Origin: DASPUH01 sp035622975
GTDB taxonomy: Bacteria; Chloroflexota; Limnocylindria; Limnocylindrales; CSP1-4
Direction: 5' to 3'
DNA length: 11,323 nt
NCBI GenBank assembly: GCA_035622975.1
Contig: DASPUH010000075.1
Coordinates: forward strand, 1-11,323
A program made the position numbers and the translations under genes. The notes under the pieces are model-generated. The model made no database searches, was not told where the DNA came from, and saw only the letters and a program-made list of their open reading frames with translations. Positions 1 to 8,511 of the stretch are shown here, piece by piece; position 1 is the first letter of the stretch; every line of letters starts with the position of its first letter.

Positions 1-163
1 CGGTGCGCCGATCCTTTGCGCCTGGCGACGCTAATGACGGACCAGCCGGCCGTGCTCCGTCGTCTGTGCCGCCCAGCGCAACGAACGACGGTGGAGCGGG
101 CTGATCAAGGGCGCTGAGGGCTTCTGCACCGTCGATAGCGCCGCCTGGCGCAACGGGCGGTTC

Positions 164-200
164 GGGGCCCCGAGGGCAGGCTGCAGCGACGTGGGGCCCC
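164..200. other. Possible GC hairpin downstream of the ECF operon
   Basis: The palindromic octamer GGGGCCCC occurs at 164-171 and again at 193-200, so the two copies can pair over a 21-base loop. It lies about 70 bases beyond the stop of the last ECF gene. There is no T-tract on either strand, so a terminator role is only a guess. The rest of 1-268 shows no recognisable gene. A plus-strand reading frame is open through it from position 35, but its translation matches nothing I recognise. Confidence 0.25.
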
Positions 201-208
201 AGACGTCC

Positions 209-290
209 CGCCGCGAGCCATCAGGCATCCTGCGCCGCGAGCCATCAGGCATCCGGCGCCGCGAGCTGTCAGGCGCCGCGAGCTGTCAGG
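209..290. repeat. Four-copy 17-bp tandem repeat at the end of the ECF operon
   Basis: The 17-base unit CGCCGCGAGCYRTCAGG occurs at 209-225, 233-249, 257-273 and 274-290. The first three copies are spaced every 24 bases, separated by 7-base spacers (catcctg, catccgg). The third and fourth abut. Copies 1-2 share CC and copies 3-4 share TG at the variable dinucleotide, suggesting two pairwise duplications. The stop codon of the second ECF ATPase (269-271) lies in copy 3, and its last residues are encoded by copy 4. A fragment of the unit may continue at 291-297. Function unknown; replication slippage is the simplest origin. Confidence 0.9.
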
Positions 291-1102
291 GCCGCGATGA
301 GGCTCGCCTCGGTCGGGGTGGGGCCCAGGCCCAGGCGGGCGCCCTCGCGCGCGGCCAGCGGTGGGTCAAGGTAGGTCGAGGCGAGCGTCGGCCAGTTCGC
401 CTCCCCGAAGACCGACGCAGGCGGGCCGTCCAGGATCACGCGGCCGTCGCGCATCACCACGAGGCGCGGGAAGACTTCCGCGACGAACGTCATGTCGTGG
501 CTGATGGCCACGACCGTGCGGCCGGCAGCGGACAGCCCGGCCACGATGTCGCGCACCCTGGCGACGCCGGGCGCATCCTGGCCGGTCGTGGGCTCGTCCA
601 GGATCACGGCCGGGGTCGCCATGGCGAGCACGGAGGCCAGGCCCAGCAGCTTGCGCCTCGAGTAGCCCAGGTCGTACGGATTGACCGCCTCCGAGCCGGC
701 GAGGCCGACCGCCTGGAGGGCTGCGCCCACCCGCTCTTCAAGCTGGCTCCCGCGGACGCCCAGGTTGTGCGGGCCGAAGGCGACCTCCGCCCGGACCCGG
801 CCGGCGAAGATCTGGCGGTCGGGGTTCTGGAAGACGATGCCCACGAGGCGGGCCAGGTCGGCGACGTGGCGCCGGCCAACGGGCTCGCCACCGACGAGGA
901 CGCGGCCCTCCGTGGCGCGCAACAGGCCATCGAAGTGGCGCACGAGCGTGGACTTGCCGGAGCCGTTCTGGCCGATCAGGGCGACCTGCTCACCTGCCCC
1001 GATGCGCAGGTCGACCCCGCGGAGGGCGACGGTGCCGTCGGGGTAGGTGAAGCCCAGGCCCTCGGCCGCCAGCTCGACCCCCCGGCTCGCGGCCTCAGAC
1101 AA
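269..1102 (-). CDS. ecfA: ECF transporter ATPase 2, degenerate ABC signature
   Basis: One of two nucleotide-binding subunits of the ECF importer, acting on the cytoplasmic face of the membrane (277 residues). Visible motifs are Walker A GQNGSGKST (about 44-52), Q-loop FQNP (Gln92), Walker B VILDEPTTGQD (Asp169, Glu170) and switch His202 in ISHD. The expected LSGGQ signature is missing; DLGYSRRKLL (about 144-153) stands in its place. FGPHNLGV after the Q-loop is typical of the Ecf/CbiO family. The chosen start is TTG at 1102: it has GGAG about seven bases upstream and overlaps the end of the preceding ATPase gene by eight bases, which suggests translational coupling. Longer starts run antisense-like Arg/Pro-rich sequence and are unlikely. 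The 3' end is embedded in a 17-bp tandem repeat. Confidence 0.9.
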   Translation of the reverse strand: MSEAASRGVELAAEGLGFTYPDGTVALRGVDLRIGAGEQVALIGQNGSGKSTLVRHFDGLLRATEGRVLVGGEPVGRRHVADLARLVGIVFQNPDRQIFAGRVRAEVAFGPHNLGVRGSQLEERVGAALQAVGLAGSEAVNPYDLGYSRRKLLGLASVLAMATPAVILDEPTTGQDAPGVARVRDIVAGLSAAGRTVVAISHDMTFVAEVFPRLVVMRDGRVILDGPPASVFGEANWPTLASTYLDPPLAAREGARLGLGPTPTEASLIAALTARGA

Positions 1103-1886
1103 GGGAGACTCCGGCCGCGGCGGCCGATCGCGCCAGGCGGACCGAGGAGGGCGGCTGGACACCCCAGGCGGGCAGGCGGTCGTCCCCCAGCGTCGTGGCC
1201 GCGGGACCATCGGTCACGAGTCGCCCTGCTTCGATGACCGCCACGCGCGACGCCAGGCCGGCCAGCAGGTCGGTCTTGTGCTCCACGATCAGGACGCCGG
1301 CGTGGGCATGGGCCGCCAGGGCGCCCAGGGCGTCGCCGACGAGCCGCGTGCCCTGCGGATCCAGCTGGCTGGTCGGCTCATCGAGGATCAGGTAGGCCGG
1401 GCGCAGGGCAAGGACCCCGGCAAGCGCGACGAGCTGGGCCTGCCCGCCGGAGAGGCGAGCCGGATCGCGCTGCACGAGATCGGCGATGGCCAGGAGGCGG
1501 ACCGCCTCATCCACCCGCACCACGACCTCGGCGAGGGGCAGGGCCAGGTTCCGCGGGCCGAAGGCGATCTCCTCCCACACGGTCGCGGCGGTGCCCGACA
1601 GCTGGGTGGCCGGGTTCTGGAAGAGGCTCCCGCAGTGCTGCGCCGATTCATACGGTCGTGCCGCGGCCGTGTCGAGGTCGTCGATGCGGACCGTGCCCTC
1701 GAGGCGCCCGCCGATGGTGGCCGGGGCGAGTCCGGCGGCGACCAGGCACACGGTCGTCTTGCCCGCCTCGTTGGCGCCCACCAGGCCCACCACCTCCCCG
1801 GGCTCGACCACGAGATCGATGCCCGACAGGACGTCCGCCGCGGAGCCGGCATAACGGTACGAGACCCCCTCCAGCCGGAGGCTCAC
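1095..1886 (-). CDS. ecfA: ECF transporter ATPase 1
   Basis: Partner nucleotide-binding subunit of the ECF importer (263 residues). Motifs are an atypical Walker A GANEAGKTT (37-45, Glu-Ala where Gly-Ser is usual), Q-loop FQNPATQL (Gln90), intact signature LSGGQ (145-149), Walker B LILDEPTSQLDP (Asp169, Glu170) and switch His203 in VEHK. FGPRNLAL is the family's conserved stretch after the Q-loop. GTG at 1886 is chosen because it gives the standard N-terminus just ahead of the A-loop Tyr and overlaps the EcfT stop as GTGA. Upstream extension would run through the EcfT gene in the wrong frame. The distinct sequence from ATPase 2 implies a heterodimer. Confidence 0.92.
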   Translation of the reverse strand: MSLRLEGVSYRYAGSAADVLSGIDLVVEPGEVVGLVGANEAGKTTVCLVAAGLAPATIGGRLEGTVRIDDLDTAAARPYESAQHCGSLFQNPATQLSGTAATVWEEIAFGPRNLALPLAEVVVRVDEAVRLLAIADLVQRDPARLSGGQAQLVALAGVLALRPAYLILDEPTSQLDPQGTRLVGDALGALAAHAHAGVLIVEHKTDLLAGLASRVAVIEAGRLVTDGPAATTLGDDRLPAWGVQPPSSVRLARSAAAAGVSLV

Positions 1887-2701
1887 GGGAGGGCGCCGAG
1901 GGGACCGGTGATGCGCCCCACGATCACGGCGATCAACCCCAGGAGCAGGCCGTACCGCACGAGTCGCTGCCAGGGAGCGTCCGGCAGCACCCGCAGGATC
2001 GTGCGAGGCCCGGGCGTGGAGAAGGCACGTGCCTCCAGGGCCATCGTCCGCTCCTCCACTTCCGTGAGGGCCCCGAAGACGACGGGCGCCGCCAGCGGCA
2101 CGATGCCGCGAACGCGCCGCCACCAGCGCCCTTCCGTGTCCATGCCGCGAGAGCGCTGCGCATCCACGATCTCCGCGGCGCGATCGACCGTCCGCGGGAC
2201 GGTCTCGACAGCCGACCCGATGACGTACGTGGCACGCCGGCCGAAGCCTCGCCGCTCCAGGTCCGACAGCAGATCGTCCGTGCGCGTCGTGAGGTAGGCG
2301 AGCGCCAGGGCCAGCGAGGCGGCCAGCAGCCGCAGCGTGATCTGCAGGCCGAACGCGAAGCCCGACACGGACGGGGCGAGCGGTCCGAGCCGCACGATGA
2401 CGTCGACCGCGCCCGGGTACAGGAACCCGTTGATGAGCAGGATCGAGGCGACGATGGGGACGGTCACGGCCACGATCACGGCCAGGCGCGACACCACCCC
2501 GGCGATCGCCGCCGATGCAAGGACGAGGAGCAGCACCAGGACCGGCCCGGTCCAGGTGCCGATCAGGAAGGCCGCCTCGACCTCCGCCGCGGCCACCAGG
2601 AGCTTGGTGGCCGGGTTCAGCGACAGGTACGCGCCCGACGGCGCCTGGAGGACGAAGTCCGGCGGGGTGGGTGAGGAGCCGGTCGGTCGGTCGACCGTCA
2701 C
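1883..2701 (-). CDS. ecfT: ECF transporter transmembrane coupling protein EcfT
   Basis: Membrane scaffold that links the substrate-binding S component to the two ATPases (272 residues). Hydrophobic segments occur around 33-50, 53-94, 114-137 and 200-264. The two coupling-helix signatures are visible: DAQRSRGMD (Ser-Arg-Gly at 184-186, where Ala-Arg-Gly is usual) and MALEARAFS (Ala-Arg-Ala at 224-226). TTRTDDLLSDLERRGF (about 138-153) is typical of the EcfT/CbiQ cytoplasmic region. The start is GTG at 2701, overlapping the S-component stop as GTGA (2698-2701); its own end overlaps the ATPase 1 start in the same way. Such overlaps favour fixed subunit ratios from one message. Confidence 0.92.
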   Translation of the reverse strand: MTVDRPTGSSPTPPDFVLQAPSGAYLSLNPATKLLVAAAEVEAAFLIGTWTGPVLVLLLVLASAAIAGVVSRLAVIVAVTVPIVASILLINGFLYPGAVDVIVRLGPLAPSVSGFAFGLQITLRLLAASLALALAYLTTRTDDLLSDLERRGFGRRATYVIGSAVETVPRTVDRAAEIVDAQRSRGMDTEGRWWRRVRGIVPLAAPVVFGALTEVEERTMALEARAFSTPGPRTILRVLPDAPWQRLVRYGLLLGLIAVIVGRITGPLGALP

Positions 2702-3540
2702 ATCGACGACGACACCAGGCGCTCGCCGTTGGGGAACCGGGCGATGAACCGCTGGGAAAGGTTGCCGATGATGAAGAAGACCACGAACGACGTGATCATC
2801 TTGTCCATCGGATCGGACAGCAGGCCCTGCTTGAGGGTCGCCGAGACCAGGCTGTCGCCGCCAGCGCGGAAGGCCGCCACGAGGAGGTCGGTGCCGCTGC
2901 CCGTGACGCCGCCGAACACGACCGCCGCGATGGGCGCTGACACGATGGCCGCCGCGATGCCCGTCACGAGCCCCGCCCCGATGGCATACACGGCCCCCAC
3001 GTCGCGGCGCAGGAAGAGGGCCACCGCGATGAGCGCGACGAAGATCACCAGGATGACCAGGAAGAAGATGCGCGACTGGTCGATGGCCGTCGGATCGAAG
3101 CCGGTGATGTTCTGGAAGTCGGTCGGGCTGGCGTAGGCGCGCGCGTACGTGTAGATCGCGAGCGCGCCGACCAGGATGATGGCGACGACCGCACCGGGGA
3201 TCGAGCTGCGCTCACCGCGCCGCGAACGGAAGAGGCCCAGGCGGCCCCACAGGCCGGCCAGCAGGCCGATCACGCCGGCGGTGATGGCGAACGGGCCGAT
3301 CGTCGTGGTCCCGATCGGGGCGGGCAGCAGGTAGCCCCAGATGAGGTTCGACAGCACCCCCGTGAGCATCCCGGCGACCGGGCCGGCCACCACGCCAACC
3401 AGGATCGTGCCGATCGAATCGAGATAGATGGGCAGCTTGAGGGCCTGCTGGACCGTCGCCCCGAGCACGATGTTGATGGCGATGGCGATGGGCATGAGCA
3501 CGATCACGCGGGTGCTGAACTGTCGCGACAGCCAATCCAC
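2698..3540 (-). CDS. ECF transporter substrate-binding S component, substrate unknown
   Basis: Integral membrane protein of 280 residues that would capture the substrate for the ECF importer. It has an amphipathic N-terminus, then hydrophobic stretches near 12-32, 41-70, 84-104, 116-136, 157-177, 184-212 and 250-262. The stretch LPIYLDSIGTILVG with GPVAGMLTGVLSNLIWG is typical of S components. It is longer than the usual single-domain S subunit of about 180-200 residues because of a polar insertion near 137-157 and an extended C-terminal part. GTG at 3540 is chosen because AGGAGG sits eight bases upstream; longer versions (ATG 3597, GTG 3561) lack membrane character and the longest overlaps the AraC gene. 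First gene of the operon. A nucleoside hydrolase in the same window hints at nucleosides or bases as substrate, but is not adjacent. Confidence 0.85.
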   Translation of the reverse strand: MDWLSRQFSTRVIVLMPIAIAINIVLGATVQQALKLPIYLDSIGTILVGVVAGPVAGMLTGVLSNLIWGYLLPAPIGTTTIGPFAITAGVIGLLAGLWGRLGLFRSRRGERSSIPGAVVAIILVGALAIYTYARAYASPTDFQNITGFDPTAIDQSRIFFLVILVIFVALIAVALFLRRDVGAVYAIGAGLVTGIAAAIVSAPIAAVVFGGVTGSGTDLLVAAFRAGGDSLVSATLKQGLLSDPMDKMITSFVVFFIIGNLSQRFIARFPNGERLVSSSM

Positions 3541-3548
3541 CGGGCAGA

Positions 3549-3554
3549 CCTCCT
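3549..3554 (-). promoter_or_regulatory. Shine-Dalgarno site fixing the S-component start
   Basis: On the minus strand this reads AGGAGG, followed by eight bases (TCTGCCCG) and then GTG at 3540. It is the strongest ribosome binding site in the window and decides between several in-frame starts of the S component. It shows that this operon has a leadered message, unlike the four leaderless-looking units. Confidence 0.8.
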
Positions 3555-3641
3555 GGATCACAACGCTCTCCAGCGGAAGATTGCCACGCGAACGCATACC
3601 CGTGCCGGCCCGTCCCGTCAGCCGATCGAGGTGAGATGACG

Positions 3642-3647
3642 TAGCGT
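3642..3647 (+). promoter_or_regulatory. -10 box of a leaderless AraC-gene promoter
   Basis: TAGCGT is followed by six bases (tgccgc) and then the ATG at 3654. This places the expected transcription start at or next to the A of the start codon, and there is no Shine-Dalgarno sequence. The same spacing is found at three other genes in the window. No TTGACA-like -35 is evident. Confidence 0.6.
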
Positions 3648-3653
3648 TGCCGC

Positions 3654-4106
3654 ATGACACGGGATGCGGAGGACCTCAACCGCCGCCTGCTGCGGGCCCG
3701 CGACGCCATGGACCGCACCTATGCCGAGCCGCTCGATGTCCCCGCCGTGGCGGCCGTGGCCTACGTCTCACCGGCCCACTTCAGCCGCAGCTTCCGGGCG
3801 GTCTTCGGGGAAACGCCGCACCGCTACCTGCAACGACGCCGGGTCGAGCGCTCCATGTTCCTGCTGCGCGAGACCGAGCGCAGCGTCACCCACATCTGCC
3901 TCGACGTGGGCTTCAGCAGCCTGGGGACGTTCAGCCGAACCTTCCGCCAGATCGTGGGCGAGACGCCCTCCGCCTACCGGCGGGGACACGGGCCGATCGT
4001 CGCCCCCCATTGCGTGCAGCTGGCGGCCATGCGACCGCGGCTGACGGCCGCCGAGACCAGGCGATCGAGCAGTTTCGGAGAAGCCGTCCTCGCCACCGCG
4101 CCGTAG
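3654..4106 (+). CDS. Short AraC-family transcriptional regulator
   Basis: DNA-binding protein of 150 residues made essentially of the AraC-type double helix-turn-helix domain. The first HTH lies around 28-47 (LDVPAVAAVAYVSPAHFSRS), followed by FGETPHRYLQRRRVERS. The second lies around 76-98 (VTHICLDVGFSSLGTFSRTF), ending in GETPSAYRR near 109. A polar tail of about 40 residues without recognisable domain follows. There is no N-terminal sensor domain, so a ligand, if any, is not obvious. Short AraC proteins of this sort are often found beside a VOC gene, as here (42 bases downstream). The start ATG is supported by a TAnnnT box six bases upstream. It probably controls its own operon. Confidence 0.9.
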   Translation: MTRDAEDLNRRLLRARDAMDRTYAEPLDVPAVAAVAYVSPAHFSRSFRAVFGETPHRYLQRRRVERSMFLLRETERSVTHICLDVGFSSLGTFSRTFRQIVGETPSAYRRGHGPIVAPHCVQLAAMRPRLTAAETRRSSSFGEAVLATAP

Positions 4107-4132
4107 GGTGATGGCAGCCAGCAGCAAGCCAC

Positions 4133-4138
4133 AAGGAG
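4133..4138 (+). promoter_or_regulatory. Shine-Dalgarno site of the VOC gene
   Basis: AAGGAG lies ten bases before the ATG at 4149. Internal operon genes here use Shine-Dalgarno sites, in contrast with the leaderless first gene. Confidence 0.65.
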
Positions 4139-4148
4139 TACACACCCC

Positions 4149-4574
4149 ATGATCACCAGGCTGAACGTCGCCTCCATCTACGTCCTGGACAAGGAAGCGG
4201 CGCTCGACTTCTACGTCAACAAGCTCGGCCTCGAGAAGGGCAACGACGTCCGCCAGGGCGACTACCGCTGGCTGACGATCCGCGTACCCGGCCAGCCGGA
4301 GGTCGAGGTGTCACTGGAGCAGCCGGGCCCGCCGCTGCACGACGCGGCGACCGCGGAGGCGCTGCGCGAGCTCATCACGAAGGGCGCGCTGGGGGGCCTC
4401 GTGTTCATCACGAACGATGCGCGCGAGCTGTTCGCGACGCTGAAGGCCCGCGGCGTGACCGACTTCACCATGGAGCCGACCGACCACTTCTACGGCACAG
4501 ACATGGGCCTCCGGGATCCGTTCGGGAACCCGATCCGGATCCTGCAGCAGGGCAAGGCGACCCCGAAGCCTTAG
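4149..4574 (+). CDS. VOC (glyoxalase/bleomycin-resistance fold) protein
   Basis: Protein of 141 residues with the paired beta-alpha-beta-beta-beta modules of the vicinal oxygen chelate fold. Module one starts at ITRLNVASIYVLDKEAALDF with FYVNKLGLE; module two runs from LGGLVFITNDARELFATLKA to GLRDPFGNPIRIL. Positions that usually hold metal ligands look altered: Asn6 where His is common in strand one, Leu84 where His is common in module two, and Arg130 where the final Glu often sits. A metal-free binding or sequestering protein is therefore possible. Second gene of the AraC-led operon; function in the cell cannot be named from sequence. Confidence 0.88.
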   Translation: MITRLNVASIYVLDKEAALDFYVNKLGLEKGNDVRQGDYRWLTIRVPGQPEVEVSLEQPGPPLHDAATAEALRELITKGALGGLVFITNDARELFATLKARGVTDFTMEPTDHFYGTDMGLRDPFGNPIRILQQGKATPKP

Positions 4575-4609
4575 GCCGCCCGGCTGGCGACGGCCTGATC
4601 CGTTCCAGA

Positions 4610-4615
4610 AAGGAG
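4610..4615 (+). promoter_or_regulatory. Shine-Dalgarno site of the DUF1801 gene
   Basis: AAGGAG lies eight bases before the ATG at 4624, confirming that start. Confidence 0.65.
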
Positions 4616-4623
4616 CCACCCAG

Positions 4624-5106
4624 ATGGCTGGCACGAAGACCGATCCGAGACGCTCCGCCGGAGGCGGCCGGCCGTCCAACGTGTGGTCCGACGCCGAGCG
4701 GGCCGCCATGCGGGCGGGCGCCCGTGAGCGCAGGTCCAGCGCCCGCCCCGGCTCCGCCGAGGAGCGGGCGGAGGGCGAACGCGACCTACTGGAGAAGATC
4801 GCCCAGATGCCGGAGCGCGATCGGGCCATGGCCGAGCGCATCCATGCGGTCGTCACGGCCAGCGCGCCGGCCCTTGCCCCCAAGACGTACTACGGGATGC
4901 CTGCCTACGCCCTGGACGGCAAGACCGTCTGCTTCTTCAAGCCCGCCTCCAAGTTCAAGGAGCGTTACGCGACGTTCGGCTTCGAGCAGCGTGCCAGCCT
5001 CGACGACGGCGCCATGTGGCCCGTCTCGTTCGCCCTCCTGGAGCTGACGCCGGCCGTGGAGCAGCAGATCGCCGCCCTCGTGAAGCGGGCCGCCGACAAG
5101 GCGTGA
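4624..5106 (+). CDS. DUF1801 (YdhG-like) family protein
   Basis: Small soluble protein of 160 residues. Residues 1-20 are polar and disordered-looking. SDAERAAMRAGARERR (22-37) and the helix ERDLLEKIAQMPERDRAMAE (52-71) precede the domain core: APKTYYGMPAYALDGKTVCF (85-104) then KFKERYATFGF (110-120) and DDGAMWPVSFALLELT (127-142). This arrangement is characteristic of the DUF1801/YdhG group; the biochemical role is not established (an iron-chaperone role has been described for a Bacillus relative). It sits 49 bases after the VOC gene and 22 bases before the UvrA-like gene, in the same direction. Confidence 0.87.
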   Translation: MAGTKTDPRRSAGGGRPSNVWSDAERAAMRAGARERRSSARPGSAEERAEGERDLLEKIAQMPERDRAMAERIHAVVTASAPALAPKTYYGMPAYALDGKTVCFFKPASKFKERYATFGFEQRASLDDGAMWPVSFALLELTPAVEQQIAALVKRAADKA

Positions 5107-5128
5107 GCGCCTCCTGCCGACCCTGACC

Positions 5129-7470
<2,342 letters not shown>

Positions 7471-7486
<16 letters not shown>

Positions 7487-8499
7487 CCGGACCGGACGGC
7501 GGCGCAAGCCGCCGCGAGCGCACCGACGCGCTCGATGAATCGCTCCAGGAAGTCATCCCCGCGGACGGAGATCGCGACGTCCATGTTCGGCGGGCGTCCC
7601 CAGTGGTGGCGCCAGTCGGCGACCGTCTGGCCGCCCGTCAGCGCACCGGTCAGCTCCACGTCGACGGTGACCGGCTGGGTCGCCACGAGGCTCGGGTCAA
7701 GGGCCGTGGCCAGGGCCAGCGGGTCGTGCATATGGGCGCCGCTGAAGCCGTCGTACTGCTCATGGAACCGGATGTAGAAACGCAGCGCGTCCGCGATGAA
7801 GCGCAGCACCGGGTCGCTGTCGGGCGTGCCGCCGGCCCGGGCATAGAGGCGGTCCAGGTCGGCCGGCCGCACGATCGCCTGCTCGGTGACGTCGAGGCCC
7901 AGCGCAAGGGGGCGCGGTCGCTCGGACGCCCTGAAGTCGTCGGTCCCGAACGCGTCCGCGACGGCCTTGGCCGCATCCGGATCGACCGCCACGTTCCACT
8001 CGCTCACCGGCGTCGTGTTGCCGGGCGCCCGGAAGGCCCCGCCCATGAACACGAAGCGCCGCAGCAGTCCCGGCAGGGCGGGTTCTCGCTGCAGCGCGAC
8101 GGCGATGTTCGTCTGCGGCCCCACGGCGACCAGCGTCACCTCGCCCGGCCGCCGGCGCGCCTCGGAGACGATCAGGTCGGCGGCGTGTCGGGAGCTCACC
8201 GGGCGCATGGCCGGCGGCAGGGTCGCGTACCCGATGCCCCGCGGCCCATGCGTCTCGGGACTGGTCATCAGCGGGCGGCAGAGTGGCACCTCGCGGCCCA
8301 GGGCGACCTCCACGTCGCCACGACCGACCAGCTCCAGCAGGGCCCGCGTGTTCTCCGCCACCTGCCGGGCGGCGACGTTGCCGCTGACGCAGGTGACCGC
8401 GACGAGCTCCGCGTCCGGCGAGCCGCAGGCATACAGGAGGGCCATCGCGTCGTCGATGCCGGTGTCGACGTCGAGGATGATGGGGGTCCGCACCGTCAC
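7471..8499 (-). CDS. Inosine/uridine-preferring nucleoside hydrolase family protein
   Basis: Hydrolyses the N-glycosidic bond of ribonucleosides to free base and ribose (family role); 342 residues, usual length. The calcium-site motif DVDTGIDDA (Asp10, Asp12, Asp16, Asp17) is present, then HGPRGIG (84-90), VGPQTNIA (126-133), FMGGAF (151-156), EWNVAVDP (167-174) and HMHDPLA with His258 and Asp259. The start is GTG at 8499, six bases downstream of a TAGCAT box, with no Shine-Dalgarno site. It lies only nine bases after the methyltransferase stop and in the same direction. Its TAA stop is inside the convergent UvrA-like gene (16-bp overlap, 7471-7486). Substrate preference cannot be read from the sequence. 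Confidence 0.92.
7497..7514 (+). terminator. GC hairpin with GCAA tetraloop after the UvrA-like gene
   Basis: CGGCGGC (7497-7503) pairs perfectly with GCCGCCG (7508-7514) across a GCAA loop, a stable GNRA tetraloop in plus-strand RNA. It begins ten bases after the UvrA-like stop codon and lies inside the last codons of the convergent nucleoside hydrolase. There is no T-tract, so it may protect the 3' end or act as a weak terminator rather than a classical one. Confidence 0.4.
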
Positions 8500-8505
8500 G
8501 CCACG

Positions 8506-8511
8506 ATGCTA
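8506..8511 (-). promoter_or_regulatory. -10 box of a leaderless nucleoside hydrolase promoter
   Basis: On the minus strand TAGCAT is followed by six bases (cgtggc) and GTG at 8499. The first three bases of the box are also the TAG stop codon of the upstream methyltransferase gene (8509-8511). The hydrolase could thus be transcribed independently even though the genes look like an operon. Confidence 0.55.

Larger units (their letters stand above)
3541..3653. promoter_or_regulatory. Divergent control region between the ECF operon and the AraC gene
   Basis: These 113 bases separate two divergent units. The plus side holds the AraC gene's -10-like box. On the minus side I see no TAnnnT box at a convincing place and no known riboswitch motif, although ECF transporters are often riboswitch-controlled. 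The AraC-type protein could act here, but no clear repeat operator is visible. Confidence 0.4.

Noticed and set aside
35..208. Open plus-strand frame before the repeats, possibly a gene remnant
   Set aside because: No start with ribosome binding site and no recognisable motif; openness is expected at this GC content.
209..290. CRISPR-like array
   Set aside because: Repeats are 17 bases with spacers of 7 or 0 bases that are nearly identical; the array overlaps a coding end. A tandem repeat fits better.
191..1237. Long open frame on the plus strand across the ATPase 2 gene
   Set aside because: Arg/Gly/Asp-rich low-complexity translation, antisense to a clear ECF ATPase; an effect of high GC content.
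3541..3653. Riboswitch upstream of the ECF operon
   Set aside because: ECF operons are often riboswitch-controlled, but no thiamine, cobalamin or other consensus core is visible in this short divergent region.
3541..3660. Longer S-component starts at GTG 3660, ATG 3597 or GTG 3561
   Set aside because: GTG 3660 would overlap the AraC start; the others have weaker ribosome binding sites than AGGAGG before GTG 3540, and the added residues are not membrane-like. GTG 3561 has GGAGAG nearby and remains second best.
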